A stretch of DNA of 64,000 nucleotides from Ifrita kowaldi (Eukaryota; Chordata; Aves; Passeriformes; Cinclosomatidae), in assembly GCA_013398055.1 (NCBI GenBank), contig VZRS01014304.1, positions 310,001 to 374,000 on the forward strand, in the 5' to 3' direction. A model generated the notes under the pieces. The model did no database searches, was not told the DNA's origin, and saw only the letters and a list, made by a program, of their open reading frames with translations. The position numbers and the translations under genes are program-made. Shown piece after piece: positions 52,601 through 63,273 of the stretch. Each line of letters begins with the position of its first letter. Within the stretch, counting starts at the first letter, position 1.

Positions 52601-54639
52601 CCAGGAGCAAAAGCAAAATGCTTGCAAACAGCATTCCCAGCCTCCAGCAGGTGGGAAGCCCGCAAGTTTGCATGCTGCCTCTGCTCTTCAGAGGTAGATG
52701 GGCTCAAAAACCTCAGCAACAGTCTGGAAAACCAGTAGCAAAGTTGGAAGCTGAGGTCATTGTGAAGCTCAGCAGGGTAGAGGAGAAAGGAGAAGGCTGG
52801 CTTTTGCACAGGTGGAGCAAAAGAAAATAATCCTGCTCAACGCTGATGTCCCAGTTACTTTAACATTGATGTGGTGCAGTGTGGGTTGATGAATTGTGCC
52901 CTGGCCCAGAATCGTGCCCTGGCCCAGAATCATGCCCTGGCCCAGAATTGTGCCCTGGCCCAGACAGCCAGAACTCAAGCACTGCATTCAAGTTTTAAGC
53001 AATCTGGGGACATCTGTGTCTGGTGACAATATTTTCTTAAGTTGCTGTCTGATTTTCAAGAGCAGGCTGTGCTGCAGTTGTTCCACCACATGCCCTCTCT
53101 GGCATTTGCGGTATGACTGCAAAGGGGAGATCACAGGCTGGAGCAAGAGGGAGAAGGGCTGCCCCTTGGGGCTGCCTGCCCTTAGCCTGATGTGGGGTGG
53201 TTGGGTAATCACATTTTAGGGAAGGACAAGTCAAGCTACACCTCTGGCTTGACTAGTGGTAGCCCACTATTCCCTGAATTTTTGTTTCTCACAAATAGGG
53301 AGCTAAAGGGCTTGCACTTTACTCCAACCCCTGCACTCCACTCCCACCCCAGCCTTTCCCTTTGTAGACACCAGCAATGCAGACATATGAGAATTTGGTG
53401 TTTGGGTTTATTCCTCAAAAAAATACAACTTCACATCAACTTTACTCCCTTTTCTGCTGTGGTGTCATCCCTCAACCTTTTTCTAAGGATTTGCCATTTC
53501 ATAGTAGCATGTACACATTTGTACATACATGATCTGTCCTACTACAAAAAATCGAGAAGGTGTCAGCAGATATGGTATTGTGGAGCAGAAGGGGAAAGAC
53601 TGTTAAGCCTTGTCATTTCACTGACCAACTACATGGACTCAGCACATGATTAAATAAAAGGCTGGGTGCTAATCTGTGGTGGTTGTACCCAGTCTCCAAT
53701 GCCTACTTCCACTGGCAAAAAGCTGCCATGAACTCAACCAACATGCCCACAAGTAAGGACATCAGGCAGGGGCTGACTGCAGTTCCCACTACAAGGTTCA
53801 ACATGTGGTTGAGGTGCCATGTGAGGTGTTGCAAATAGCACAGAGCTCCCATGGTTTAATTTCTGCTTCTGATCAGTGGGATCAACTAATCCATGGTACT
53901 GTAACTCCTGCTACCCAGGGTAACACCTTTAGAATTCCAAGGGAGTGGGCGTTCCCCTATTTTTCATTAGCAAAGTGCTTTCTATTGAAGGCTGTCACTG
54001 GTGTCACCCTGTGGGAGCTGTGCTTGTGCAAGGTTAGGAGGGTCACTCTTCAGCTGGCACCTCAAGATATTTAAGGCAGATGATTTAGGTAATTCCACAC
54101 AAACTTTCTCTCGGTGGAAAGGCTGCATAGCTGGGACAGTTGAATAATCTGGCCCTGGAGTATTCATAATTAATTCATATTTCCTGTTGCCTCCCAGCCT
54201 TTTCCTGTGTTTAGTCTATTAATTAGAAGCAGGTAATCAAGGTCATGTTGAAAACATCTGCAGCAACTGTTGCCCTCATACTTCCTGCTTTGTCCACCCA
54301 CTCACCAGCAGAACTGTATCATCAGAGATCCTGAGCTTACCTTTCTAGGAACAGCTCTCACGTGGGTAATGCCTCAGCAGTGTGGAGGCGCTGCTTTCAA
54401 GTACAGGCAGCAAGACAAGATCCCTACCCCACAACCAGGGTAGGTTGTGAATTTGCAGTATTATCAACTGCTTCACAGTAACTGCCCTAGACCAGCTCTT
54501 AATCCATGGCAGATTGAATATAGCTCAATGGAAGAGGGACTAGCTCCCTTGTGTCATCCCTGTGACATAGCATCGTTTTTCCTCTTAACATTTGTCCTGA
54601 AGGATATCAACTGTTTCTCTTGTGTATTTTGATTTGCAG
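49694..54639 (+). other. CELSR1: CELSR1 intron, 4.9 kb
   Basis: Phase-1 intron before LamG2. Holds the 18-bp minisatellite at 52891-52962 and an AT-rich motif-dense stretch near 54160-54250 (CATAATTAATTCAT, TATTAATTAGAAGC). No transposable element recognised. Several overlapping open frames near 52250-52830 occur on both strands and have no recognised homology. Confidence 0.9.
52891..52962. repeat. 18-bp minisatellite, four copies
   Basis: Four contiguous units of the form GAATYRTGCCCTGGCCCA at 52891, 52909, 52927 and 52945; units differ only at positions 5 and 6 (TG, CG, CA, TG), the pattern of CpG decay from an ancestral CG. The following GACAGCCA is divergent. The unit length is a multiple of three, which creates a short chance repetitive open frame. 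Confidence 0.97.
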
Positions 54640-54806
54640 CAATGCCTTCTCCCCAGCGTTTCAGTGGTGAGAGCATTATCATTTGGAGTGACCTGGACAT
54701 TACCATCTCTGTGCCATGGTACATTGGGCTGATGTTCAGAACCCGGAAAGTCAATGGCATGCTAATGCAAGCCAATGCTGGGGCTGCATCCAAGATCAAC
54801 ATTCAG
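54640..54806 (+). CDS. CELSR1: CELSR1 exon: laminin G domain 2, part 1
   Basis: Completes the split Ala codon and encodes residues 294-348: MPSPQRFSGESIIIWSDLDI, TISVPWYIGLMFRTRK, LMQANAGAASKINIQ. The FSGES..WSDL opening and PWYIGLMFRTRK strand mark the second CELSR LamG domain. Acceptor GATTTGCAG|CA, donor CAG|GTAAAA (weaker, lacking the +5 G). Leaves in phase 0. Confidence 0.96.
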
Positions 54807-55261
54807 GTAAAAGTGTGGCTGCCTTTGGTTAGAAAAGAATTAATACTCCCCCGTCAGTGGATATGGTCAGATGAACTACATAGCTTTATCCACCCAACAA
54901 AATGCATGTCAGTAAAAACATATTATTACTTTAGCCTTTTACAAAGATCAAAAAATGAATGATCAAAATATCATTATAAAAATCATATTAATTTAAGATT
55001 ATTTTTCTAGTCAGAGGTAGTAGTAGGCATTAATATAGATGTTAAAAATGTGTCTATTGCTTTGGGGTTTTTTTGCCCATAAGGGAAGTTGGAGTCTGAA
55101 TGTCCAAAGTTATACAAGGAGTTCTTGCAAGCATTCCCATCTGTACTCTTTGGACTTTTATTCCTTTTGGGTTGTCTTAAGAAATGCTGTTATTTTGCCC
55201 TCCTCCTCATTCTGCATCAGGTACAAACATAGCAAAAGAAGACATGATTTTTTTTCAACAG
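54807..55261 (+). other. CELSR1: CELSR1 intron, 455 nt
   Basis: Phase-0 intron within LamG2; AT-rich, nothing else recognised. Ends with a T-rich tract before TTTTTTTCAACAG. Confidence 0.9.
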
Positions 55262-55447
55262 ATACTGAACAACTACGTGCAGTTTGAAGTGTACAGTGGC
55301 CTGAGCCAGGTTGCTAGTTTGAAGATGAGCCAGTCACGGGTCAGTGATGGGGAATGGCATCATTTATTAATAGAGCTGAAGAGTGCAAAAGATGGTAAAG
55401 ATCTCAAGTACCTCGCTGTCATGTCCTTGGACTATGGGATGTACCAG
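55262..55447 (+). CDS. CELSR1: CELSR1 exon: laminin G domain 2, part 2
   Basis: A 186-nt symmetric (phase 0-0) exon encoding residues 349-410: ILNNYVQFEVYSGLSQVASL, VSDGEWHHLLIELKSAKDGK and LAVMSLDYGMYQ. VSDGEWHHLLIEL is the conserved LamG motif around the WH pair. Acceptor TTTCAACAG|ATA, donor CAG|GTAAGG. The next intron contains a perfect inverted repeat 101 nt beyond this donor. Confidence 0.96.
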
Positions 55448-55827
55448 GTAAGGCAGCATCATAACTTTGCCACTGAGCACTGCACAAATGCTTTTAGGAG
55501 GAAGTAGGATAAAGGACTGTGGACAAATACTTATGTTGTGAGACATGTTCTGCAGTGATTTATGCCTAATCAGTGATATTAATTTATTAAGCCTTATTAT
55601 CATAAGTCATAATAAATTAATATCACTGATTAGGCATAAATCACTGCAGAAGATATCTTACAAAGAAGTAAGTAAAAAGTCACGTTATGATGTCTGACTC
55701 CTCACTGCTTTGGTATTTTTTCTGTAATCTACTGTCAGCTACTGCTCAACTCCATCACTATAGAAAGCAGGCTGTCTGTGTCACAGAGGATGATAGTGCT
55801 TCTTATCAGCTATCCTTTTTCTCACAG
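55448..55827 (+). other. CELSR1: CELSR1 intron, 380 nt, with a large hairpin
   Basis: Phase-0 intron. More than a quarter of its length is the perfect inverted repeat at 55548-55651; the rest is unremarkable, ending in CTATCCTTTTTCTCACAG. Confidence 0.92.
55548..55651. repeat. Perfect 42-bp inverted repeat with 20-nt loop
   Basis: Left arm 55548-55589 begins TTCTGCAGTGATTTATGCCT and ends ATATTAATTTATTA; right arm 55610-55651 is its exact reverse complement over all 42 positions. Pairing fails at the next base on both the outer side (55547/55652) and the inner side (55590/55609). The loop itself holds a smaller inverted pair, CTTAT (55593-55597) and ATAAG (55602-55606). No flanking target duplication is visible. 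In RNA it would form a long perfect hairpin. Confidence 0.97.
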
Positions 55828-55941
55828 AGCACTGTGCAGATTGGAAATCAACTACCTGGATTGAAAATGAAAAGCATCATTGTGGGAGGTGTCTCTGGAG
55901 ACCAAGTCTCTGTTCAGCAGGGATTTTATGGATGTATGCAG
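55828..55941 (+). CDS. CELSR1: CELSR1 exon: laminin G domain 2, part 3
   Basis: A 114-nt symmetric (phase 0-0) exon encoding residues 411-448: STVQIGNQLPGLKMKSIIVG, GVSGDQVSVQQGFYGCMQ. The VGG and GFYGCMQ segments are the closing LamG strands with the conserved Cys. The acceptor region CTCACAGAGC offers two AGs two bases apart; frame and homology select the first (exon start 55828). Donor CAG|GTATGA. Confidence 0.95.
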
Positions 55942-56267
55942 GTATGAAATGAAAAGTGTAGCAATAAATTTTGAACTTGTGAGAAAATACACAGTGAAAA
56001 TGTGGGGGTTTACTTTTTATCCACCCTCAAACATTTCTGTTTCCTCCATAAAAATTATCTAAGAATCAAAATATTAAAGTCTACCCACTTTGCTAGGTAC
56101 AAACCTGATTGCATAGGGGAAAAACATTTGAAAAAAACATCTGGGTTTGGCTCATCAGGTGTTTTCTTTAAATTGTAGCCTCATTGATTGATGAAAATAA
56201 TGAAACACATAATACTGTACTCTGAAAGAAGACTCTTAATTTAAAAATAATTGTCTTTTGTCACCAG
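55942..56267 (+). other. CELSR1: CELSR1 intron, 326 nt
   Basis: Phase-0 intron, AT-rich, nothing else recognised. Confidence 0.9.
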
Positions 56268-56442
56268 GGAGTAAGAATGGGAGAGACATCTACAAACACA
56301 GCGACACTCAACATGAAACAGGCTATCAAGATTAACGTGAGGGAGGGATGTGAAGTGGATAACCCTTGTGATTCCAATCCATGTCCCCAGCACAGCTACT
56401 GCAGTGATGACTGGGACAGCTACTCCTGTGTCTGTGACCCAG
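56268..56442 (+). CDS. CELSR1: CELSR1 exon: end of LamG2 and EGF-like repeat
   Basis: Encodes residues 449-506: GVRMGETSTNTATLNMKQAI, KINVREGC, then an EGF-like module EVDNPCDSNPCPQHSYC, SDDWDSYSCVCDPG. CSDDWDSYSCVC fits the Asp/Asn beta-hydroxylation consensus with Asp at the modified position. Acceptor GTCACCAG|GGA; donor CCAG|GTAACC is weak at +4/+5. Leaves in phase 1 within the EGF fold, whose last cysteine is on the next exon. Confidence 0.95.
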
Positions 56443-57156
56443 GTAACCTGGTGACCACCCCATCCACTCGTATAGGAGCTGGATCACACCTTCATGCACT
56501 CATCAGAAGCAGCGCAGCAGGAGCAGCAGCATGCTGGCAAAGTGTTCATCTTCTGATTCTTCCTCTTCCAATCAGTATTACCCTTCTCACTCTTATTGTA
56601 GCACCCTGGAAGCTGCAGTCCTGGGCTAAGAATCCAGGCAACATATCCACCAAACAGAAAGACAGTCTCTGGTCCAAAGGACTCCTTCTCTGCACCTCCC
56701 CTTTTCTTTTTCTGGTTTTTTTTTTCTTTTTCTTTCTCAGCCTTTTCTGCTGTTGAATTTCAGTCTCTCACTCTGCATCCTAATCAAGATACTTTGAATG
56801 TTTTCTCTGTTTTGGAGTATGTAGCCAGCACATGCTGTCAGCACCCAGCACAGTCACCTCCCATACATGCAGCGAGAGAATACAAAACTATTTGTAGCAC
56901 ATGCCCTGAATATAAAACTGGGAACCAAAGGCACAAGGGTGCCTTAAGCATGGTAACAGACTGTCAAAAAGAATGGCTTACTATCATTTTGTCTGAGAGG
57001 GACAAGAGTGCTTCATTTCTGACAGTATCACAGGGAGAATCTAGTGACTATTGAAGATGTGTTATTAGTGTAAAAGCTTAAGATAGACAGTCTTTTGGAG
57101 ACATGCAAATCGTATATTACAATGGTTGCAGTAATTTTCTTACCTTGTCTCCCCAG
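56443..57156 (+). other. CELSR1: CELSR1 intron, 714 nt
   Basis: Phase-1 intron inside an EGF module. Contains a very strong decoy acceptor at 56700-56740 (long T/C tract ending TTTCTTTCTCAG), 417 nt upstream of the real one. No repeat family recognised. Confidence 0.9.
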
Positions 57157-57298
57157 GGTACTTTGGGAGAGACTGTGTTGATGTATGTAACTTGAACCCA
57201 TGTGAGCATGTCTCCACATGTGTGCACAAACCCAGCTCATCCCACGGCTACACCTGTGAATGTGGACAAAGCTACTATGGACAGTACTGCGAAAGCAA
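57157..57298 (+). CDS. CELSR1: CELSR1 exon: end of one EGF-like repeat and all of the next
   Basis: Encodes residues 508-553 after completing Gly 507: YFGRDC closes the previous EGF repeat, then VDVCNLNPCEHVSTCVHKPS, SSHGYTCECGQSYYGQYCES forms a second complete EGF-like module with six cysteines. Acceptor TCTCCCCAG|GG, donor AGCAA|GTAAGA; leaves in phase 2. Confidence 0.95.
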
Positions 57299-58999
57299 GT
57301 AAGAGAACTATTTTTTTTCTTGGCTTCTTGATCCTTCCAGGTAGCTCTTCCTCTAAGTCAGCAGTCCTCCCACTTCCTTTTCTGCTCCAGTAAACTTTTC
57401 TGTTAAAATCTGAGTGGTATTTTAGACTCCCTTGCCTTTTGGCATGCCTGAGCTCTTCCCAGAAATTATACAAACTTTCATGTTACTCAGGAGCCACTTT
57501 TCCTCATCAGCAGCTCAGTGGCTCAGCCAGTTCTGCTGTGTTACACAGCACTGCATCTCACCTGTACCCTGTAGTGGGCTTAGCCTGAGTTTGCTCTGCA
57601 TCTCTCCCCCAGCTTCCCCAGCACACAGAGCGATGCACCATTTTGGTGGCCCGTAGCAAGATAAAGTCACTTTGCAGTTTGGGTCTAGTCCCCAGGCTGG
57701 CAAAGAGCCATCTCTTCTGGACAGTCTGGGGGCCTGTGTCTGTTGCTTTGTGGGTGAAACGTGCTGATTCCCTCGTCAGCAGCTTCCTGGTCTCAGATAA
57801 GCATTCAGCAACCAGCCTTATCCCAGAGGCGGTACTTTGATTCACTGTAATATGGGCCATTCATGATGTGCAAATGAAGTGCATTTGTCTGCCCATTTAG
57901 GAATGGCTCATGTGATGTTTCCTTCCCTTTGAAAACTGCAAGCTTCTTCCTCTGCCTTTTGTTGTGTGGGCTTGCAAATGTTGGCCATGCTGTTGCCAGA
58001 TTTGTCTTTCATTCCTCTGGATTAGCGACACAGAGACATTGTCCCTTGTCATTATCTGCTGACATCGTGTCAAGTGCAACATTGCGGTTTTCATATTCTA
58101 AGGCATAGAAGTACTAATCTAACTGTAAACAAAATTGGTAGTGGTCTTCAAAACAGACACGAATAGCTTTTCTTTCCTAAAATGAGCAGCAGGGAGGGAT
58201 GCCTTGTGCATTACCCTGATCCCAGTCTCAGAGTTGTTGTCCTTCAGGCTATTCCTTGGCTAAAGACTCCCAGCTACCAGAGAACCAGAGGTCTCCTTGC
58301 CAGAAGTAGTGTTGGGGCATCTATGGGGTAACCTGCTCAGAAGCTTACCCAGAATAAATAATATCAGTGAGAATTAGGGTTTTTCTTCAGCAGGGGTGGC
58401 CTTTGGCTTGCTGCTTGGCTTCCAGTGCTGCTGCACTCAGCCTGAATCTTAGTCTTTGGTCCATAGTCCAGATCAAAGCTGCCACCCTTCCCTCATCCGT
58501 GTCCCCAGCCAGGGGTCCTCTGCCTCTCCTGTGGCAGACCGGAGCTTTTCAGACCCTGTAGTGAACTGTCCGAGAAAGCCAGGTGAGCTGAAAGTAGTGG
58601 CTTTTCTCTACAGGATGAGCTTACAGCCAGCTTTGCACCTGAGCTGGTTTCCCTGTAGGCTGGACAAGAAGCCCTGCTGCCCACAGGGAGTGGGCACATA
58701 AAGTATTGGGGAGCTGTAACCAAGGCAGTTTGTGGTGGTAGGTAAACCAGGGCACAGGTTCAGAGCCACCTGCACTTGAAAATATTTCAAGCATTCCTTC
58801 TACAGTTCCATAGCACTGATACTCTAAATTTTCCTGTATTATAGTGTATATATATTTATATATGTATTGATTGCTAGTTGAGATACATTACTCTTTATAA
58901 GCTGGTGGAGTTGAATGCAGATTTGGTCCAAAGCTTTTTAGCACACTTTTTAAGAGGGAACTTAAAATAACTTTCTTTCAATTTGATTTTCTTTAATAG
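57299..58999 (+). other. CELSR1: CELSR1 intron, 1.7 kb
   Basis: Phase-2 intron. Contains a TA-rich simple stretch near 58840-58868 (TATATATTTATATATGT). No transposable element or RNA gene recognised. Confidence 0.9.
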
Positions 59000-59120
59000 G
59001 ATCGACCTGCCTTGTCCCAGAGGTTGGTGGGGAAATCCCATCTGTGGCCCATGTAATTGTGAGACTAGTAAAGGGTTTGATTCTGATTGCAATAAGACCA
59101 ATGGAGAATGCCGCTGCAAG
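59000..59120 (+). CDS. CELSR1: CELSR1 exon: first laminin-type EGF module
   Basis: Completes Lys 554 and encodes residues 555-594: IDLPCPRGWWGNPICGPCNC, ETSKGFDSDCNKTNGECRCK. The CPRGWWGxPxCGPC motif and following CNKTNGxCxCK are the signature of the laminin-type EGF region of CELSR proteins. NKT is a sequon. Acceptor TTTCTTTAATAG|G, donor AAG|GTAAGC; leaves in phase 0. Confidence 0.96.
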
Positions 59121-60241
59121 GTAAGCAAAAGAAACCAGTCTTAAGTCAAAATTTCTGTAGTTTAAAAAGTAACTGTACCACTAATAATTACAAGTGAGTA
59201 TCTGAGACAAAGTACACACAGTTGTGCTTTGTATCACATATATATGTATGTGCACAGTGGAGTTAATCATTACCCAAAACATTTTGCTGGCACCACCCTT
59301 CTCCAAATCATACCGTACAGCTCTTATCTTATTTGTGTTTGGAAAACCGAACCGAGAGGATGAAAGCCTGGCTCTGATCTCTGAAGTGCAGCCTGGTTTA
59401 TCAGGGGAGATCAGACTGGGGTGCAGAGGAGTGTCAGCGGGGTTTTGTGTATCACAAGTGAGTAATAGCCATGAAACAGCTCGGGCCAGCTGGGTGAAGC
59501 TCTCCCCTGTGCAATGGCCAGCAAAAGGCCTGGCAGCTGGAGAGAGCTGGAGGCTAAATGCTTTCCTCAGTGCCATCTCTGATGAGTTTTCCGTGGACAG
59601 GCAGGGACAGATGGGGGGCATGGGAGGGGAGGAACCTCATCATGAATGTTTTACAAAGGACTTCTCACAATAGGTTTTACAACTGGCTTGAATGACATCA
59701 GAGGAGCTGGGCCTGTGCAGACTGGCGGCTGTGAATCTGGCCCCCTGCTCCTTTCCAAAATGCCAGCAGGACACACAGCAACTGTTGCATTAAATGGAGT
59801 CAGTGGGGTGCCAGCTCCACGCTCTTGTGCAATAGTAATGCCTCAGATCAAAAGCATGTACAGAGGTGATTTGAATATGGGATCATTGCTTGCCCTCCAC
59901 CCTCTACGTGAAACACAAATGCACAGTGCAGGAAGTTTCCTCCGTGGCTCGTTCATGCCATGCAAGAGCGGAATTGCAAAGCTGAGAAAACTGTAAATCC
60001 TCCAAGAGTATGTTTGGTGGGCACTGCCAACAAGTGCCCGAGGAGTAATGTGGGCCATGTGCCCCCACTGCAAATGGCAGTGCAAACCCTGGGTCTCTGA
60101 TAATAGTAATGTAATTTTTATCTGTGCTCTGCAAAATTAGCCCTTTTTTATGATGTATGTGCTGCTAGACCAGGTTTCAGAAATACAAGCAGTTTGGAAT
60201 ATAAGTCAAATACCTTGTGTCTATCATTTTGGTTTTTCTAG
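59121..60241 (+). other. CELSR1: CELSR1 intron, 1.1 kb
   Basis: Phase-0 intron. A 149-codon open frame on + (59224-59673) overlaps a 146-codon frame on - (59181-59621); neither shows a recognised domain. No repeat family seen. Confidence 0.9.
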
Positions 60242-60425
60242 GCCAATTACTACAGGCCCCAAAGCAGCGACACCTGCTACCCCTGCGACTGCTTCCCATC
60301 TGGCTCCCACACGCGCGCCTGCGACATGGAGACGGGACAATGTCCTTGCAAACCTGGCGTCATAGGGCGGCAGTGCAACCGCTGCGACAACCCCTTTGCA
60401 GAAGTCACCGTGAGGGGCTGTGAAG
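60242..60425 (+). CDS. CELSR1: CELSR1 exon: second laminin-type EGF module
   Basis: Encodes residues 595-655: ANYYRPQSSDTCYPCDCFPS, GSHTRACDMETGQCPCKPGV, IGRQCNRCDNPFAEVT and GCE. Cysteine spacing (CxPCxCxxxGSHTxxC..xxTGxCxCKPGVxGRQCxxC) is a standard eight-cysteine laminin EGF. Acceptor GTTTTTCTAG|GCC; donor GAAG|GTACCT is weak. Beyond the donor the frame stays open through a GC-rich stretch to a stop at 60701-60703. Leaves in phase 1. Confidence 0.96.
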
Positions 60426-61247
60426 GTACCTCCTGCCCAGCCCACGCTGCCCGCCAGCCCTGCTGCGCTGCGGGGTCAGAGCCGCTGGCAGCAGCGGGCA
60501 GACGGGGACGCCGCGGTGGCCGTGCAGCTGCGTCCTGGGGCGCTGCGAGCCCAGCAGGATGGCTCCAGCAATGGGGGCAACGGGGGCTGCAGCAGCCTAA
60601 ACATGCACCCCTCCTCCTAGATCTGTGCCAGTATGACTCACGGGGGCTGGGGAAAAGGAAAGAAAGCTCTTATGTCTTTAATTTTCCTCAAATGGAAATA
60701 TAGCAAGTGGAGGTAGAGTGGGGGGAGCAAAATACTAACACCAACTTTTCTTTAAACCTGAGTTGGTCTGGCAGTGCAGTATTTTATTGCTGAAGAGGCA
60801 GGTGAGAGCCCTCACACCTTTTGCCCACAGAGGCTGTGCCGTGCGCCTCGTGCACTCTGCCTTTCTTTCCCATCTTGTCCATCCTGCCTTTCCTCTCACC
60901 CACCCACCCACCATCCTTCTGTGATCAGCACAAAGTTGCTGCAACAGCCATCTCACTACAGTGTGTGGGTGAAATGAAGCAGCGATGTTTTCCCACAATA
61001 AAGGGGCGAGCAGAGATAGGCAGAGCCAAAATCTGGAGCCCCATAATCATCCTGAGCTCTCCTCTGTCTGTCCAATCTGCTGGATAAGGAGCAGCTGATG
61101 GATTACAGTTTGGAAGGCACTGCAGAGGACAGGTGTCCTGACAGGGCTTTGGAATTACAGGAAGGTCCTTCAGGGAGGTTGAAATGTCTCATTGTTGTGA
61201 TTTTTATCTTGCCAGAAAAATTGCATCATTTCTTTTTCTACTTTCAG
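60426..61247 (+). other. CELSR1: CELSR1 intron, 0.8 kb
   Basis: Phase-1 intron. The first 175 bases are GC- and CpG-rich and open in the CELSR1 frame up to 60700. A short CACC repeat lies at about 60898-60911. Nothing else recognised. Confidence 0.9.
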
Positions 61248-61349
61248 TAATTTATAATGGCTGTCCCAAAGCTTTCGAGGCTGGTATTTGGTGGCCACAG
61301 ACCAAGTTTGGCCAGCCAGCTGCTGTGCCTTGTCCTAAGGGTTCAGTGG
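61248..61349 (+). CDS. CELSR1: CELSR1 exon: hormone-receptor (HormR) domain, part 1
   Basis: Encodes residues 657-689 after completing Val 656: IYNGCPKAFEAGIWWPQTKF, GQPAAVPCPKGSV. The GIWWPxTxxGxxAxxPCPxG motif defines the HormR domain of adhesion GPCRs, and this version is CELSR1-like: CELSR2 as I recall it differs at several positions here. The exon is symmetric (phase 1-1), 102 nt. Acceptor CTACTTTCAG|TA, donor TGG|GTAAGT. Confidence 0.97.
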
Positions 61350-63178
61350 GTAAGTTCCCTGAGTAAATAATTACCTACTTTGTCTGCATGCCTCTTTAAA
61401 GGAGAAGGGAAAAAAAAAAAAAAAGAAAAAATGTGTACATAGGGAAGGGCATTAATTCATTGGGTCTAGACACTGCAGCATAGCTCATGCAGATCACGAG
61501 CAGAAAAGTATAGCTAGTTGAAGTCAAAGAACTGTTAAAGTACATCTGGAATACTAGCAATAAGTTAATACAAAAGCGCAGCAGATAAACATGTACAAAG
61601 AACAAAAATTCTCTATTTCTAAAAAAGCAGAGTCCAGTTTTTTATTTGTTATTTTCTATTTATCAAGCAATTCTTACACATGTAACTTTTAGTTTCTAGT
61701 GACTTAAAAGTGTTCTTTAGCCATACAGTTGCTCTGGGCAAAGATAAAACTAGGAAAATCATATTCCTGCTTTACTAGGTTTGCAGGCTACTAAAGCTAA
61801 GAGTTGCAACAAAACTCACATTTTTTCACACAATGTCTTTTCCATAAGTGAAAACAGCTGAAAACCACCTTTTATAAAACACATGAGCTGTGTTGTTTTG
61901 TACAACAGGCAAATGACAATCTGCCTTTTTCATATATGTCTCTGAAAAAATGTATCAGATTTTTGAAAATAGAGTTCCCAATCTATTCCAAAGGTTGTTC
62001 TATGGGATATGAAAACTTCATCTTGGTTCTGGACCTGGTAACTCTCTGCTGTGAGTGCTCCTTAGGCTCAGGGAGTTATAAATAGTTATGTGACTGCCCC
62101 AAATCTTTATAGGGGGAGGCCACTGCTTATAGGTGTGCAGAAGATTTGTGGTCAACCTAGCTCCTGTTCTAAAAATTTTAGGTGATAGAATTGATTTATT
62201 TTTTTTAGGTGAAGACTATTTTGATGATTAAACAGTATAAATTGAACTAAAATAGGTTTTCTGCACTGTTCTTGTGGTTGACCCAAGTGTCTTTTCTAGC
62301 AAATAGACTAGCAGGCAATGTTGCTTATAGTAATTGCCCATTCTAAGTAAATTTTACAGATCATTCAAAAAAGTAAGTCTTATAATAATGAATATTCAGA
62401 CTGAGAACCTGAGGCTTAATTGTATTCACCTAGTCATGAAAGAGAAATAATATAATTAGATACAGTAAAATTAATTATAGTTCTTATTTGGATATTGGTA
62501 ATTAAATGGCTTAGACACATGCAGTATGTTATGTGCAAATTAACTAGCACAAATGTAAATTTTGAATTTGATTTCTTGCAATTCATGGTGAAGGATCCTC
62601 AGCCAAGAATCACATTTTAAAATTATTTGACAAATAGTACAAAATATAATAGGCTAAATTAAACAGTAAGCTGCTCACAGTCCATTTACAAGTGGCAAAA
62701 AGGCAATTATGCACGTTGGCTGAAGTGTTTAGCACATGCAGTATGCAGATGTGCTGGCATGTGTTGATGTGAATACAGCATTTGTCCAGGAAGTCTTCCT
62801 ATACAGGCTATTGCACAGAAATCTGAGCAAGGGTTGGTTTTCAGGAATACTTAGGAAGTGCAGAGTCTCTCTCTTATTTGGTAGAAATAAATGACTGAAT
62901 TAATTTGAGAACATTAGGGCAGTGAGGCTGAGAGCAGTTGGGCAGGGCTTGGAGCTTGCCTGACTTTTCTCCAAAGCCTGGGAAAAGCGATTCCTGAAGA
63001 TTAGTAGACTTTAACTTTTTTCTCACAGCAATCTCCAGTTTGGAAATCGAAATACATGTGTAGGTCTAAGCAACTTGAAAATGTAGGAAATTTGAAAGTC
63101 TAGGATAGTTGAAATCTATGAATATTTACCCTGCACAATTCGGAACATTGTTTGCCATTGATGCTTTTTTTCCTTCAG
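61350..63178 (+). other. CELSR1: CELSR1 intron, 1.8 kb
   Basis: Phase-1 intron splitting the HormR domain. An A15 tract lies near 61410-61424; the remainder is very AT-rich with no recognised element. Confidence 0.9.
61410..61424. repeat. Poly(A) tract
   Basis: Run of 15 A followed by GAAAAAA. No LINE or retropseudogene body is recognisable upstream, so it is a simple tract. Confidence 0.85.
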
Positions 63179-63273
63179 GAAATGCCGTTCGCCATTGTAA
63201 CATTGAGAAGGGCTGGCTGCCTCCTGAGCTTTTCAACTGCACCACCAACACTTTTGTGGATCTAAAAATCATG
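63179..63273 (+). CDS. CELSR1: CELSR1 exon: HormR domain, part 2, and link to GAIN
   Basis: Completes Gly 690 and encodes residues 691-721: NAVRHCNIEKGWLPPELFNC, TTNTFVDLKIM. The VRHCxxxxGWLPPxLFNCTT motif ends HormR. NCT is a sequon. Acceptor TTTCCTTCAG|GA, donor ATG|GTAAGC; leaves in phase 0. Confidence 0.97.

Noticed and set aside
52250..52830. Several long overlapping open frames near the minisatellite
   Set aside because: Frames lie on both strands with no domain; the flanking CELSR1 exons join without them.
59181..59673. Overlapping 149- and 146-codon open frames on opposite strands
   Set aside because: Inside a CELSR1 intron, no recognised homology, both strands open; chance is the simplest explanation.
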